Source: Methylobrevis albus (GTDB taxonomy: Bacteria > Pseudomonadota > Alphaproteobacteria > Rhizobiales > Pleomorphomonadaceae). Taken from it: DNA of 64,000 bases. Below, one piece after another: positions 10,003 to 18,548 of this stretch; the stretch's first letter is position 1, and the number at the start of each line of letters is the position of its first letter. A program made the position numbers and the translations under genes. The stretch lies in the NCBI RefSeq assembly GCF_015904235.1, contig NZ_JADZLT010000050.1, positions 493,516 through 557,515 of the forward strand. Direction: 5' to 3'. A model generated the notes under the pieces. The model was given only the letters and a program-made list of their open reading frames with translations. It searched no databases and was not told the DNA's origin.

Positions 10003-11162
10003 CCACGACCGTTTCCCCGGCCGCCATGGCCGACGCCGTCTTCACCAACGCCCGCATCGTGCTTCCCGATGAGGTCCTCACCGGCACCGTATCGATCCGC
10101 GACGGGCTGATCGCCGATGTCTCCGCCGGCCCGAGCCGCGCCGGCGAGGATTTTGGCGGCGACTGGCTGCTGCCGGGCCTCGTCGAACTCCATACCGACC
10201 ATCTCGAAAGTCACTATGCGCCGCGCCCCGGCGTGCGCTGGAACCCGCTGTCGGCGGTGCAGGCGCACGACGCGCAGATCGCCGCCTCGGGCATCACCAC
10301 GGTGTTCGACGCGCTGCGCATCGGCACCGACTTCGAGGCGAAGCTCGACGGGCACGACATGCGCCGGCTCGCCGATGCGATCGAGGCCGGGGTTGCCGGC
10401 GACCGGCTGCGCGCCGATCATTTCATTCATCTGCGCTGCGAGGTCGGCGCGCCGGATTCGCTCGAGGCCTTCGCGCTGTTCGAGGCCGATCCGCGCGTGC
10501 GGCTCGCCTCGCTGATGGACCACACGCCGGGGCAGCGCCAGTTCGCCAGCCTCGAGCACTGGCGCGCCTACTACCAGGCCAAGAACAGCCTGACCGACGC
10601 GGCGTTCGAGGAGATGCTCGCCGCGCGCATCGAACGGGCCGCCCGCCATGCCGAGGCGCACCGGCAGGCGATCGCCGAACGCTGCCGCGCCGCCGGCATC
10701 GTGATCGCCAGCCACGACGACGCCACCGCGGCGCACGTCGCCGAATCGATCGAGCACGGCGTCGCCGTCGCCGAGTTCCCGACGACGCTCGCCGCGGCGG
10801 AAGCGGCTCGGGCGGGCGGGCTCAGCATCCTGATGGGCGCGCCGAACGTGGTGCGCGGCGGCTCGCACACCGGCAACGTCTCGGCGAGCGACCTCGCCGC
10901 CGCCGGGCTGCTCGACATCCTGTCGTCCGACTACGTGCCGTTCAGCCTCATCCACGGCGCCTTCCTGCTGACCGGGCCGGACGCCGGGCTGACGGTGCCC
11001 GACGCGATCGCGCTGGTCAGCCGCAATCCGGCCGAGGCGGTCGGCCTCACCGACCGCGGCGCCATCCTGCCCGGGCGGCGCGGCGACGTGATCCGCGTGC
11101 GGCTCGACCACGAGGTGCCGCTGGTGCGCGGCGTGTGGCGGACCGGGCGGCGGGTGTCGTGA
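9999..11162 (+). CDS. phnM: alpha-D-ribose 1-methylphosphonate 5-triphosphate diphosphatase
   Basis: PhnM, 387 residues, an amidohydrolase-fold enzyme that removes pyrophosphate from the ribose-phosphonate triphosphate made by the C-P lyase pathway. Family features are LLPGLVELHTDHLESHYAPR with the metal-binding His residues, SLMDHTPGQRQF, IASHDDAT, and NVVRGGSHTGN followed by LSSDYVP. Length matches the family. It overlaps both neighbours by a few bases (DUF1045 upstream, phnN downstream). The C-P lyase core (phnGHIJKL) is not in this window, so it must lie elsewhere if the pathway works. Confidence 0.93.
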   Translation: MTTTVSPAAMADAVFTNARIVLPDEVLTGTVSIRDGLIADVSAGPSRAGEDFGGDWLLPGLVELHTDHLESHYAPRPGVRWNPLSAVQAHDAQIAASGITTVFDALRIGTDFEAKLDGHDMRRLADAIEAGVAGDRLRADHFIHLRCEVGAPDSLEAFALFEADPRVRLASLMDHTPGQRQFASLEHWRAYYQAKNSLTDAAFEEMLAARIERAARHAEAHRQAIAERCRAAGIVIASHDDATAAHVAESIEHGVAVAEFPTTLAAAEAARAGGLSILMGAPNVVRGGSHTGNVSASDLAAAGLLDILSSDYVPFSLIHGAFLLTGPDAGLTVPDAIALVSRNPAEAVGLTDRGAILPGRRGDVIRVRLDHEVPLVRGVWRTGRRVS

Positions 11163-11728
11163 GCGAACCGGGGCCCGGCCGGGGTGCATTCGTGATGGTG
11201 TGCGGGCCGAGCGGCGCGGGCAAGGATACGCTGCTGGCGCTGGTCAGGGCCGAACTCGGCGCCGAACCGGGCTATCGCTTCGTGCGCCGGACGATCACCC
11301 GGCTGCCCGACGACAACGAGGACAGCGATTTTCTCGACGATGCGGCCTTCGACGCCGCCGTCGCCGCCGGGCGCTTCGCGATCCACTGGCGGGCGCACGG
11401 GCTCGGCTACGGCCTGCCGGCCGAGATCGACGCAGGCGTCGCTGCCGGCGAGGTGGTGGTCGCCAACGTCTCGCGCGATGTGCTGGATGCAGGCAGGGCG
11501 CGCTACCCGCGCACGCTGGTGCTGCACGTCACCGCTCCGGCGCCGGTGCTCGCCGCCCGGCTCGCGGCGCGCGGCCGGGAAAGCGCCGCCGACATTCTCG
11601 CCCGCCTCGACCGGGCCGACGCCTGCCCGGTCGAGGGCGCCGACGTCGTCGACATCGTCAATGACGGCGCGCCGGAGGCGGCGGCGGCGCGGATGGCGGC
11701 CGGGCTGCGGAGCCTCAGCGGCGGCTGA
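11159..11728 (+). CDS. phnN: ribose 1,5-bisphosphate phosphokinase
   Basis: PhnN, 189 residues, phosphorylates ribose 1,5-bisphosphate to PRPP, the last step of the C-P lyase route. The P-loop GPSGAGKDT starts at residue 16, followed by the guanylate-kinase-like RRTITR and the HWRAHGLGYGLP segment typical of PhnN. It begins with GTG overlapping the phnM stop. It is convergent with the membrane protein gene at 11738, with only nine bases between the stops. Confidence 0.9.
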   Translation: MSEPGPGRGAFVMVCGPSGAGKDTLLALVRAELGAEPGYRFVRRTITRLPDDNEDSDFLDDAAFDAAVAAGRFAIHWRAHGLGYGLPAEIDAGVAAGEVVVANVSRDVLDAGRARYPRTLVLHVTAPAPVLAARLAARGRESAADILARLDRADACPVEGADVVDIVNDGAPEAAAARMAAGLRSLSGG

Positions 11729-11737
11729 GGCGGCGCG

Positions 11738-12694
11738 TCAGCGCGGCTCGCCGCTGACGCGGCGCGACATGAGCTGCGCGAGGCGCGAGCGCTCGAAGGC
11801 CACCACCACGATCAGCGACAGCGCGAACGGGATCAGCAGGTAGAGCAGCCGGAACACGATGAGCGCGGCCAGCACGTCGGCCTGGTCGATCTCGGGCAGC
11901 GCCGTGACGAAGACAACCTCGAGCACGCCGAGGCCGCCCGGGGCGTGCGACAGCAGCGCCACCGAGAACGACAGCAGGAAGACGCCGAGCACGGTGAGGA
12001 ACGTCAGGCTCTCGTGGTTGGGCAGCGCGAAATAGATGATCGCCGCGGCGCCGATCAGTTCGACCGGTGCGACGAACAGCTGACGGAACACGATCTGCGG
12101 CTTGGGATAATGCACGGCGAAGCCGCCGAGCCTGAGCGGCCGGAAGCCGCGCAGGCTGCCGAAGACATAGCCGGCGACGAGCAGCAGCAGCACCGCGGAG
12201 ATCACATAGGAAAGCTCCGGCGCGGCGCCGTCGAAGACACGGCCGATCAGGTCCGGCTGCAGCGCCAGCACGAAGCCGGCGAGCAGTACCGTTCCCAGCG
12301 CGAAGGTGAACGAGCAGAAGGCGACCAGCACGCCAACCTCGGCCGCCGACAGGCCGCGCGAGGTGTAGGCCCGGTAGCGGATCACGGCGCCCGACAGCAC
12401 CGACGCGCCGATGTTGTGCGACAGCGCGTAGGTCGTGAACGAGCAGAGCGAAATGAAGACCCAGGAGATGCGCCGGCCGAGGTGCATCAGGGCGATGCGG
12501 TCGTACCAGGCGAGCGCCGCATAGGCGATGAAGGCACCGGCGGCGGCGAGCGTCCAGTCGAGGACGGTGATCGCCGAGAGACTGTCGAGGACGTCGCCGA
12601 ACGAGATGCCGCGCAGCTCGTGATAGAGCAGCCAGCCCGACAGCACCACTGCGCCGAGGCCGACGATCGGCCAGACGTAGTCCATCACCTTCAT
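11738..12694 (-). CDS. lysylphosphatidylglycerol synthase TM-region-like (UPF0104) membrane protein
   Basis: Integral membrane protein of 318 residues with eight or so helices, resembling the flippase-like N-terminal domain of MprF and the stand-alone YbhN/UPF0104 family. Visible family features are SHNIGASVLSGAVIRYRAY after helix 3 and SHAPGGLGVLEVVFVTALP near the end. The cytosolic aminoacyl-transferase domain of MprF is absent, so it should not make lysyl-PG itself. A lipid-transport or unknown role is likely. I chose the ATG at 12694, which has GGAAGGG eight bases upstream. Confidence 0.8.
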   Translation of the reverse strand: MKVMDYVWPIVGLGAVVLSGWLLYHELRGISFGDVLDSLSAITVLDWTLAAAGAFIAYAALAWYDRIALMHLGRRISWVFISLCSFTTYALSHNIGASVLSGAVIRYRAYTSRGLSAAEVGVLVAFCSFTFALGTVLLAGFVLALQPDLIGRVFDGAAPELSYVISAVLLLLVAGYVFGSLRGFRPLRLGGFAVHYPKPQIVFRQLFVAPVELIGAAAIIYFALPNHESLTFLTVLGVFLLSFSVALLSHAPGGLGVLEVVFVTALPEIDQADVLAALIVFRLLYLLIPFALSLIVVVAFERSRLAQLMSRRVSGEPR

Positions 12695-13166
12695 CAATCA
12701 CCCTTCCCGTCGCTGGTCCTGCGCTGGCTGGCGCGCGCCGCGCTTTCCGGTATCGGCGCGCCGGCCGCGCCAGACGGTGTAACGGCGCAGCATCCGCCGG
12801 TCCGTCCCGGTTCCCGTCCTTTGTGTCATGGTGAAGTGGCGACGGCGAGATCAAGTTCCACCTTCCGGCGCGAAAGACGACCGCGACCGTGCGAAACTGC
12901 TTCCTTGCGCGGCAAATCATCTGCTTAATGTTACGGCAGGAGCCGGATTTCCGGGGCCTGTAATTCATGTAACATGCCGAACCGAGGCTTTCCGCACCTG
13001 CAACGAAACCGAAACCGGCGGGAAAACCGGGATCGAGGGGCGCGGCACGAGTGACACAGAAGCTTCAAACGACCGTGGTAGCGACTTGCATCCGCGATGG
13101 AACACGGAAAAGATTTGGCCGCACGGCGAATGCCGGCGGCGCGATAACGACCGAGGGGTGACCAAA
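12695..13166. other. intergenic region upstream of the ABC importer
   Basis: 472 bases between divergent genes. It has a conspicuously AT-richer stretch around 12905-12975 (for example CTTAATGTTACGG), where promoters would fit. I found no convincing open frame, repeat or RNA structure. Confidence 0.4.
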
Positions 13167-14270
13167 ATGAAGATCCATCTGAAACGCGCGACATCGCTGT
13201 CGCTGCTGGCCGTCATGGCCTCGACCAGCCTCGTGCGCGCCGAGCCGTCGGCCGAACTGATCGCTGCCGCCAAGGCCGAGGGCCAGCTCACCACGATCGC
13301 GCTGCCGCACGACTGGTGCAACTACGGCGAGATGCTGTCGACCTTCAAGGAGAAGTACGGCCTGGAGATCAACGAGCTCAACCCCGACGCGGGTTCGGGC
13401 GACGAGATCGAGGCGATCAAGGCGAACAAGGGCAACACCGGCCCGCAGGCTCCCGACGTGATCGACGTCGGCCTGTCGTTCGGCCCGTCGGCCAAGGCCG
13501 AAGGCCTGCTGCAGCCCTACAAGGTCGCGACCTGGGACTCGATCCCGGCCGAAGCCAAGGACGCCGACGGCTACTGGTACGGCGACTACTACGGCGTGCT
13601 CGCCATCCAGGTGAACACCGACATCATCAAGACCGTGCCGACCGACTGGGCCGACCTGCTCAGCGACGAGTACGCCAACGCCGTGGCGCTCGCCGGTGAT
13701 CCGCGCGCGTCGAACCAGGCGATCCAGGCGGTCTACGCGGCCGGCCTCGAAGCCTCCGGCGGCGATGCGGCCAAGGCCGGAGAAGCGGGCCTCGCCTTCT
13801 TCAAGGAACTGAACGCGAAGGGCAATTTCGTGCCGGTCATCGGCAAGGCTGCCTCGATCGCGCAGGGCACCACCCCGATCGTGATCCGCTGGGACTACAA
13901 CGCCCTCGCCGACCGCGACACCCTCGCCGGCAACCCGCCGACCGAAGTCGTGATCCCGAAGACCGGCGTCGTCGCCGGTGTCTACGTGCAGGCGATCAGC
14001 GCCTACGCGCCGCATCCGAACGCCGCCAAGCTCTGGATGGAGCACCTCTACTCCGACGAGGGCCAGCTCATCTGGCTGAAGGGCTACTGCCACCCGATCC
14101 GGTTCAACGATCTCGCCAAGAACGGCAAGATCCCGCAGGACCTGCTCGACAAGCTGCCGCCGGCCGCCGCCTACGAGGCCGCCAAGTTCCCGTCGCTCGA
14201 GGAGCAGGCCGCGTCGAAGGACGTGATCACCAAGCAGTGGGACAGCGTCGTCGGCGCCAACGTTCAGTAA
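13167..14270 (+). CDS. ABC transporter substrate-binding protein (Fe/polyamine type)
   Basis: Periplasmic binding protein of 367 residues, class D type I-like (extracellular solute-binding family 1). It has a signal peptide (SLSLLAVMASTSLVRAEPS, cleavage near RA-EP) and the two-lobe fold signatures LTTIALPHDWCNYGEMLSTF, APDVIDVGLSFGP and WYGDYYGVLAIQVNTD. The C-terminal lobe has HPNAAKLWMEHLYSDEGQ, usual for Fe3+/spermidine-putrescine binding proteins. The ATG has GAGGGG upstream. It heads a four-gene importer cassette with two permeases and an ATPase. The true ligand is unknown; the neighbouring glycerate kinase suggests a carbon source as well as the classical metals or amines. Confidence 0.85.
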   Translation: MKIHLKRATSLSLLAVMASTSLVRAEPSAELIAAAKAEGQLTTIALPHDWCNYGEMLSTFKEKYGLEINELNPDAGSGDEIEAIKANKGNTGPQAPDVIDVGLSFGPSAKAEGLLQPYKVATWDSIPAEAKDADGYWYGDYYGVLAIQVNTDIIKTVPTDWADLLSDEYANAVALAGDPRASNQAIQAVYAAGLEASGGDAAKAGEAGLAFFKELNAKGNFVPVIGKAASIAQGTTPIVIRWDYNALADRDTLAGNPPTEVVIPKTGVVAGVYVQAISAYAPHPNAAKLWMEHLYSDEGQLIWLKGYCHPIRFNDLAKNGKIPQDLLDKLPPAAAYEAAKFPSLEEQAASKDVITKQWDSVVGANVQ

Positions 14271-14744
14271 TCTCGCCGTCCGGTGCGGCCGGGGAGATCC
14301 GTCTCCCCGGCCGGGCTGCTCCTGCCCGCTTTTGTGGCAGGGACCTGGTTTGCTCCTCCCGCCTCCGGTGCCTCGGCAGAACGAAACCGACAGCCCTGCG
14401 GAATGCAGGCGTCAGTCGTTTGCCCGGTTGTAAGCCGGCAAAGCAGATTTCCCCCGCCTGATCCCCTCGCCTTGCCTGCTTCGGCCGCCTGCCGCCCCCT
14501 GCGTTGCCGTGGCTGAACGGATGCGACGGCCGGACGGAAGATCGGCGCCAGGGCGCCGCCGGCGCCGGCAAACGGCCCCGGACTTGCTTTTTGCGAGCCG
14601 GCTTGCGCGGTGGGCGGGTTCAACTGACACTGAAATCGGGCGGAGCGAGCGGTTCTCGCCACGCCGACCTAGCTGCACGCCGCGCCGACCGACCGATCCT
14701 CGACCGCCCCGTTCCGCCAGCTCTTACCCCAGCGACAGGCGCCG
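14271..14744. other. long gap inside the ABC operon
   Basis: 474 bases between the binding protein and the first permease, unusually long for one transport operon. Besides the hairpin at 14286-14313 it is GC rich and holds no frame I can support. Confidence 0.4.
14286..14313 (+). terminator. strong hairpin after the binding-protein gene
   Basis: Perfect 12-bp inverted repeat CGGCCGGGGAGA / TCTCCCCGGCCG with loop TCCG, 15 bases after the stop codon. No T-run follows, so it is more likely an RNA-stabilising or attenuating structure, letting the binding protein be made in excess over the permeases, than a full terminator. Confidence 0.6.
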
Positions 14745-15653
14745 ATGCCGAACCAGACCGCTTCCGCCCTCGCCGCCGCGCCCTCCGCGCCGAAGCCGGC
14801 CACCCGCGCCTCGCTGCCGCTCGCCTGGCTCGGCGTCGTGCCGTTCTTCGCGTTTGCGACGCTGTTCCTGATCCTGCCGACGCTCGACCTGATGATCGGC
14901 GCGTTCCAGACGCCGACCGGCGGCTTCACGCTCGACAACATCGCCCGGCTGAACCAGCCGACGATCATCAGCGCCTACAAGATCTCGATCCAGGTCAGCC
15001 TCGCCTCGGCGCTGCTCGGCGCGCTGATCGGCTTCTTCCTCGCCCATGCGGCGGTGAGCGGCGGCCTGCCGGCGTGGATCCGGCCGACGCTGACGACCTT
15101 CTCGGGCGTCGCGTCGAATTTCGCCGGCATCCCGCTCGCCTTCGCCTTCCTCGCGACACTCGGCCGGGCCGGCCTCGTCACGATCCTGTTGCGCGACCTC
15201 TTCGGCTTCAACCTCTACGGCGCGGGCTTCAACCTGTTGTCGTTCTGGGGCCTCGCGATCACCTACCTCTACTTTCAGATCCCGCTGATGGTGCTGATCC
15301 TGATGCCGGCGCTCGACGGGCTGAAGAAGGAATGGGGCGAGGCGGCGGCGATCCTCGGCGCGACCAAGGCGCAATACTGGCGCCATGTGGCGCTGCCGGT
15401 GCTGTGGCCGAGCCTGCTGGGTGCGACGCTGCTGCTGTTCGCCAACGCCTTCGGCGCGGTGGCGACTGCCTATGCGCTGACCGGCTCGTCGCTCAACATC
15501 GTCCCCATCCTGCTCTACGCCCAGATCCGCGGCGACGTGCTGCACGACCCGCACCTCGGCTACGCGCTGGCGCTCGGCATGATCCTGATCACCGGGTTCT
15601 CCAACGTCGCCTACATCTGGCTTCGGACCCGCAGCGAGAGGTGGCTGAAATGA
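14745..15653 (+). CDS. ABC transporter permease (binding-protein-dependent)
   Basis: Inner-membrane permease of 302 residues with six helices. It carries the EAA-type cytoplasmic loop that docks the ATPase (EWGEAAAILGATKAQYWRHV, with the conserved Gly). The first helix is at about residues 29-50. It ends in an ATGA overlap with the second permease, so the pair is made together. It belongs with the binding protein at 13167 and the ATPase at 16503 in one importer of the PotB/FbpB type. Confidence 0.9.
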   Translation: MPNQTASALAAAPSAPKPATRASLPLAWLGVVPFFAFATLFLILPTLDLMIGAFQTPTGGFTLDNIARLNQPTIISAYKISIQVSLASALLGALIGFFLAHAAVSGGLPAWIRPTLTTFSGVASNFAGIPLAFAFLATLGRAGLVTILLRDLFGFNLYGAGFNLLSFWGLAITYLYFQIPLMVLILMPALDGLKKEWGEAAAILGATKAQYWRHVALPVLWPSLLGATLLLFANAFGAVATAYALTGSSLNIVPILLYAQIRGDVLHDPHLGYALALGMILITGFSNVAYIWLRTRSERWLK

Positions 15654-16441
15654 AGACCTCCCGCCTCGGCGCCTGGATCGCGGTGATCATCGGCGCGCTG
15701 TATTTCCTCGTTCCGCTCGCCGCCACGGTCGAATTCTCGCTGAAGAAGCGTCGCGGCGAGTACAGCTTCGACGCCTATGCCGTCGTGCTGCAGGACCCGC
15801 GCTTCCTGCAGAGCTTCAGCTATTCGATCTCGGTGGCGATCGCGACCATCGTGGTCGGCGTGCTGATCGCGGTGCCGACCGCCTATGTGATCCGGCTGCG
15901 GCTGCCGCAACTCAGGCCGTTCGTCGAGTTCGTCACGCTGCTGCCGCTGGTGATCCCGGCGATCGTCATCGTGTTCGGCTATCTCCGGCTCTACAACTCG
16001 TCGTCCTGGCTGCCGTTCACATCCAGCGCCCGGGCGACCGACCTGCTTCTCGTGTTCGGCTACGCGACGCTCGCCCTGCCCTACATGTATCGCTCGGTCG
16101 ACACGGGCCTGCGCGCCATCGACGTCAAGACGCTGACCGAGGCGGCCGAGAGCCTCGGGGCGAGCTGGTGGACGATCCTGTTCCGCGTGATCCTGCCCAA
16201 TGTGCGCGTCGCGGTGCTGTCGGGGGCGTTCCTGACCTTTGCGATCGTGATCGGCGAGTTCACGCTGGCGAGCCTGCTCAACCGGCCGGCCTTCGGGCCC
16301 TATCTCCAGAACATCGGCGCCAACCGGGCCTACGAGCCCTCGGCGCTGGCGATCATCGCCTTCATCGTCACCTGGGCCTGCATGGGCCTGATCCAGGTGA
16401 TCGGGCGCGGCGCGCGCGGCTCGTCGGCGGGCACGCGATGA
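15650..16441 (+). CDS. ABC transporter permease (binding-protein-dependent)
   Basis: Second permease of the importer, 263 residues, PotC-like, with about six helices and the EAA loop LTEAAESLGASWWTILFRVI. The start ATG overlaps the stop of the first permease. The following ATPase begins 61 bases downstream. Confidence 0.9.
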   Translation: MKTSRLGAWIAVIIGALYFLVPLAATVEFSLKKRRGEYSFDAYAVVLQDPRFLQSFSYSISVAIATIVVGVLIAVPTAYVIRLRLPQLRPFVEFVTLLPLVIPAIVIVFGYLRLYNSSSWLPFTSSARATDLLLVFGYATLALPYMYRSVDTGLRAIDVKTLTEAAESLGASWWTILFRVILPNVRVAVLSGAFLTFAIVIGEFTLASLLNRPAFGPYLQNIGANRAYEPSALAIIAFIVTWACMGLIQVIGRGARGSSAGTR

Positions 16442-16502
16442 CCTCTCCTTGCAACTTCCAGCGGGCGCTTCGCCCGACGATCGACACCGGGCCGGGGGCA
16501 GC

Positions 16503-17579
16503 ATGAGTTTTCTCGACATCCAGGAGGTCCGGAAGGCCTACGGCGCACAGCTCGTCGTGCACGAGTTCAACCTGCCGATCGCGCAGGGCGAGTTCGTCTC
16601 CTTCCTCGGCCCGAGCGGCTGCGGCAAGACGACGATGCTGCGCATGGTCGCCGGCTTCGAGACGCCGTCGGCCGGGAGGATCCGCATCGGCGACGAGGAC
16701 GTGACGCACCTCCGGCCGAACCAGCGCAACATCGGCATGGTGTTCCAGGCCTATGCGCTGTTTCCGAACATGACGGTGGCGCAGAACGTCGCCTTCGGCC
16801 TCAAGATCGCCGGCAAGCCGAAGGCGGAGATCGACGCGCGGGTCGCGGAGATGCTCGGCATCATCAAGCTGCCGCAGCTCGGCGCCCGCTATCCCTACCA
16901 GCTCTCCGGCGGCCAGCAGCAGCGCGTGGCGCTCGCCCGGGCGCTGGCGCCGAAGCCGAAGGTGCTGCTGCTCGACGAGCCCTTGTCGGCGCTCGACGCC
17001 AAGATCCGCGTCTCGCTGCGCGACGAAATCCGCAGCCTGCAGCGGGCGCTCGGCATCACCACGATCTTCGTCACCCACGACCAGGAAGAGGCGCTGTCGA
17101 TCTCCGACCGGATCGTGGTGATGAACGAGGGTCGGATCGAGCAGGTCGGCACGCCGTTCGAGGTCTACAACTTCCCGCGGACCCGTTTCGTCGCGTCCTT
17201 CGTCGGCACACTCAACCTGCTGCGCGGCAAGGTGCTCGATGCGGCCTCGGGCCGGATCGAAGTCGACGGACAGCAGATTTTCGCCGGGCGCGGCATTGCG
17301 GACCTCAAGACCGGCGAGATCCGCTCCGCCGCGCTGCGCCCGGAGGCCGTGACGCTGGCGGCAACCTCGTCAGCCGATCGCAACGTGATGCACGGCACCA
17401 TCGACGAGGTGCACTTCCTCGGCGCGGTGATCCGCATCCGGGTCCGCTTCAAGGACAACCTGATTTCGCTCGATACCTTCAACAACCCGAACATCCCGCC
17501 GCCCGTGCGCGGCTCGGCCGCGACCGTCAGCTTCGCGCGCGAGGACGTCATGGTGCTGGAGGGGGCCGAGGCGGCCTGA
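16503..17579 (+). CDS. ABC transporter ATP-binding protein (PotA/FbpC type)
   Basis: ATPase of 358 residues. Walker A is GPSGCGKTT, the Q loop lies in MVFQAYALFPNMT, the signature is LSGGQQQR, Walker B is VLLLDEPLSALD and the switch His is in VTHDQEEAL. A C-terminal TOBE domain (residues ~285-350, ending SFAREDVMVLEG) is the small substrate- or regulator-sensing barrel of PotA/MalK/FbpC proteins. It closes the importer operon and is followed by a convergent FadR-type regulator gene. Confidence 0.92.
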   Translation: MSFLDIQEVRKAYGAQLVVHEFNLPIAQGEFVSFLGPSGCGKTTMLRMVAGFETPSAGRIRIGDEDVTHLRPNQRNIGMVFQAYALFPNMTVAQNVAFGLKIAGKPKAEIDARVAEMLGIIKLPQLGARYPYQLSGGQQQRVALARALAPKPKVLLLDEPLSALDAKIRVSLRDEIRSLQRALGITTIFVTHDQEEALSISDRIVVMNEGRIEQVGTPFEVYNFPRTRFVASFVGTLNLLRGKVLDAASGRIEVDGQQIFAGRGIADLKTGEIRSAALRPEAVTLAATSSADRNVMHGTIDEVHFLGAVIRIRVRFKDNLISLDTFNNPNIPPPVRGSAATVSFAREDVMVLEGAEAA

Positions 17580-17659
17580 GCGTCGGCGCTGGGTCCGGGG
17601 CGGACGGCCCCGCCCGGCGCCCGGACTTCACGCCGAGCCCGATCGGCGCGCGAGCCGGA

Positions 17660-18415
17660 TCAGCTCGCGAGACCGAGGGCCTGGGTGCGCTGCAGCCGGC
17701 GTTCGGCGTTGGAAAGGTGCAGCCGCATCGCCGAGCGCGCCGCGGCCGGATCGGCGGCCGAGATCGCGTCGAGGATCGCAGCATGCTCCTCGACGATGGC
17801 GCGCAGGCGCTCGCCGTCCCGCTGGCCGGATTCGCCGGCCCCGTTGATCGGATCGAGCGTCTCGCCGTTCGGGCGCAGCAGCGGCATCACTCGGTGGGCT
17901 AGCATTTCCGCGGCGTCGATGAAGCAGGTGTTGTTGGTGGCGTTCGCGACCGCGAGGTGGAATTCGACATCCGCACGCGTGCGGGCCTCGCGACCGTCCT
18001 CGCCGAGCCGGTGCAGGGCCTTGTGCGCCTCGCGGATCGCCGCCTCCTGCGCGGAGGATCGGCGAACGGCAGCGAGCGCTGCGGCCTCTACCTCGACGGC
18101 GATGCGCAGTTCCATGCAGTCGAGCAGCGATGCCGGAGAGCCGAGCCGCATCGGCGAGACCGACATCTCGCGTGCGAGCACGAAGACGCCGGCGCCGTGG
18201 CGCGGCTCGACGTAGCCGTCAACCGCGAGCGCGGTGATCGCCTCGCGCACCACCGTCCGGCTGACGCCGAAGGATTCCACCAGCGCCGTTTCCGGCGGCA
18301 GTCGATTGCCGGGCTGCAACTCGCCGACCTCGATGCGCTGCTTCAAGGCTTCAATGACGCGCACCGCCAGTTTCGGCTTCCGTTTCACCCGCTCTGTCAC
18401 GCCCTGATCCATCAT
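17660..18415 (-). CDS. FadR-type GntR transcriptional regulator
   Basis: One-component regulator of 251 residues. The N-terminal winged helix-turn-helix (LAVRVIEALKQRIEVGELQP, then LPPETALVESFGVSRTVVRE) is the GntR signature. The C-terminal all-helical FCD ligand domain shows DVEFHLAVANATNN and the His residue in EEHAAILDAI expected to bind metal or a carboxylate ligand. FadR-type GntRs usually control sugar-acid or hydroxy-acid catabolism. Lying between the importer and a glycerate kinase, it probably controls one or both. The start is the first of two adjacent ATGs. Confidence 0.9.
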   Translation of the reverse strand: MMDQGVTERVKRKPKLAVRVIEALKQRIEVGELQPGNRLPPETALVESFGVSRTVVREAITALAVDGYVEPRHGAGVFVLAREMSVSPMRLGSPASLLDCMELRIAVEVEAAALAAVRRSSAQEAAIREAHKALHRLGEDGREARTRADVEFHLAVANATNNTCFIDAAEMLAHRVMPLLRPNGETLDPINGAGESGQRDGERLRAIVEEHAAILDAISAADPAAARSAMRLHLSNAERRLQRTQALGLAS

Positions 18416-18548
18416 GCCAGCCGACCTTTCGCGAGTACAAAAACGCGAGGTGGGGCAGATTGTTCCGGCGCAAAGCAATGCGATTTATGCCGTTTTGAGG
18501 CGGTCGGGCGAGGGACGACGCGCGGTGCCGGGTTCGGCGCCTCTCCGC

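Noticed and set aside
12828..13166. Long N-terminal extension of the ABC binding protein
   Set aside because: The frame is open upstream but the signal peptide and GAGGGG site place the start at 13167.
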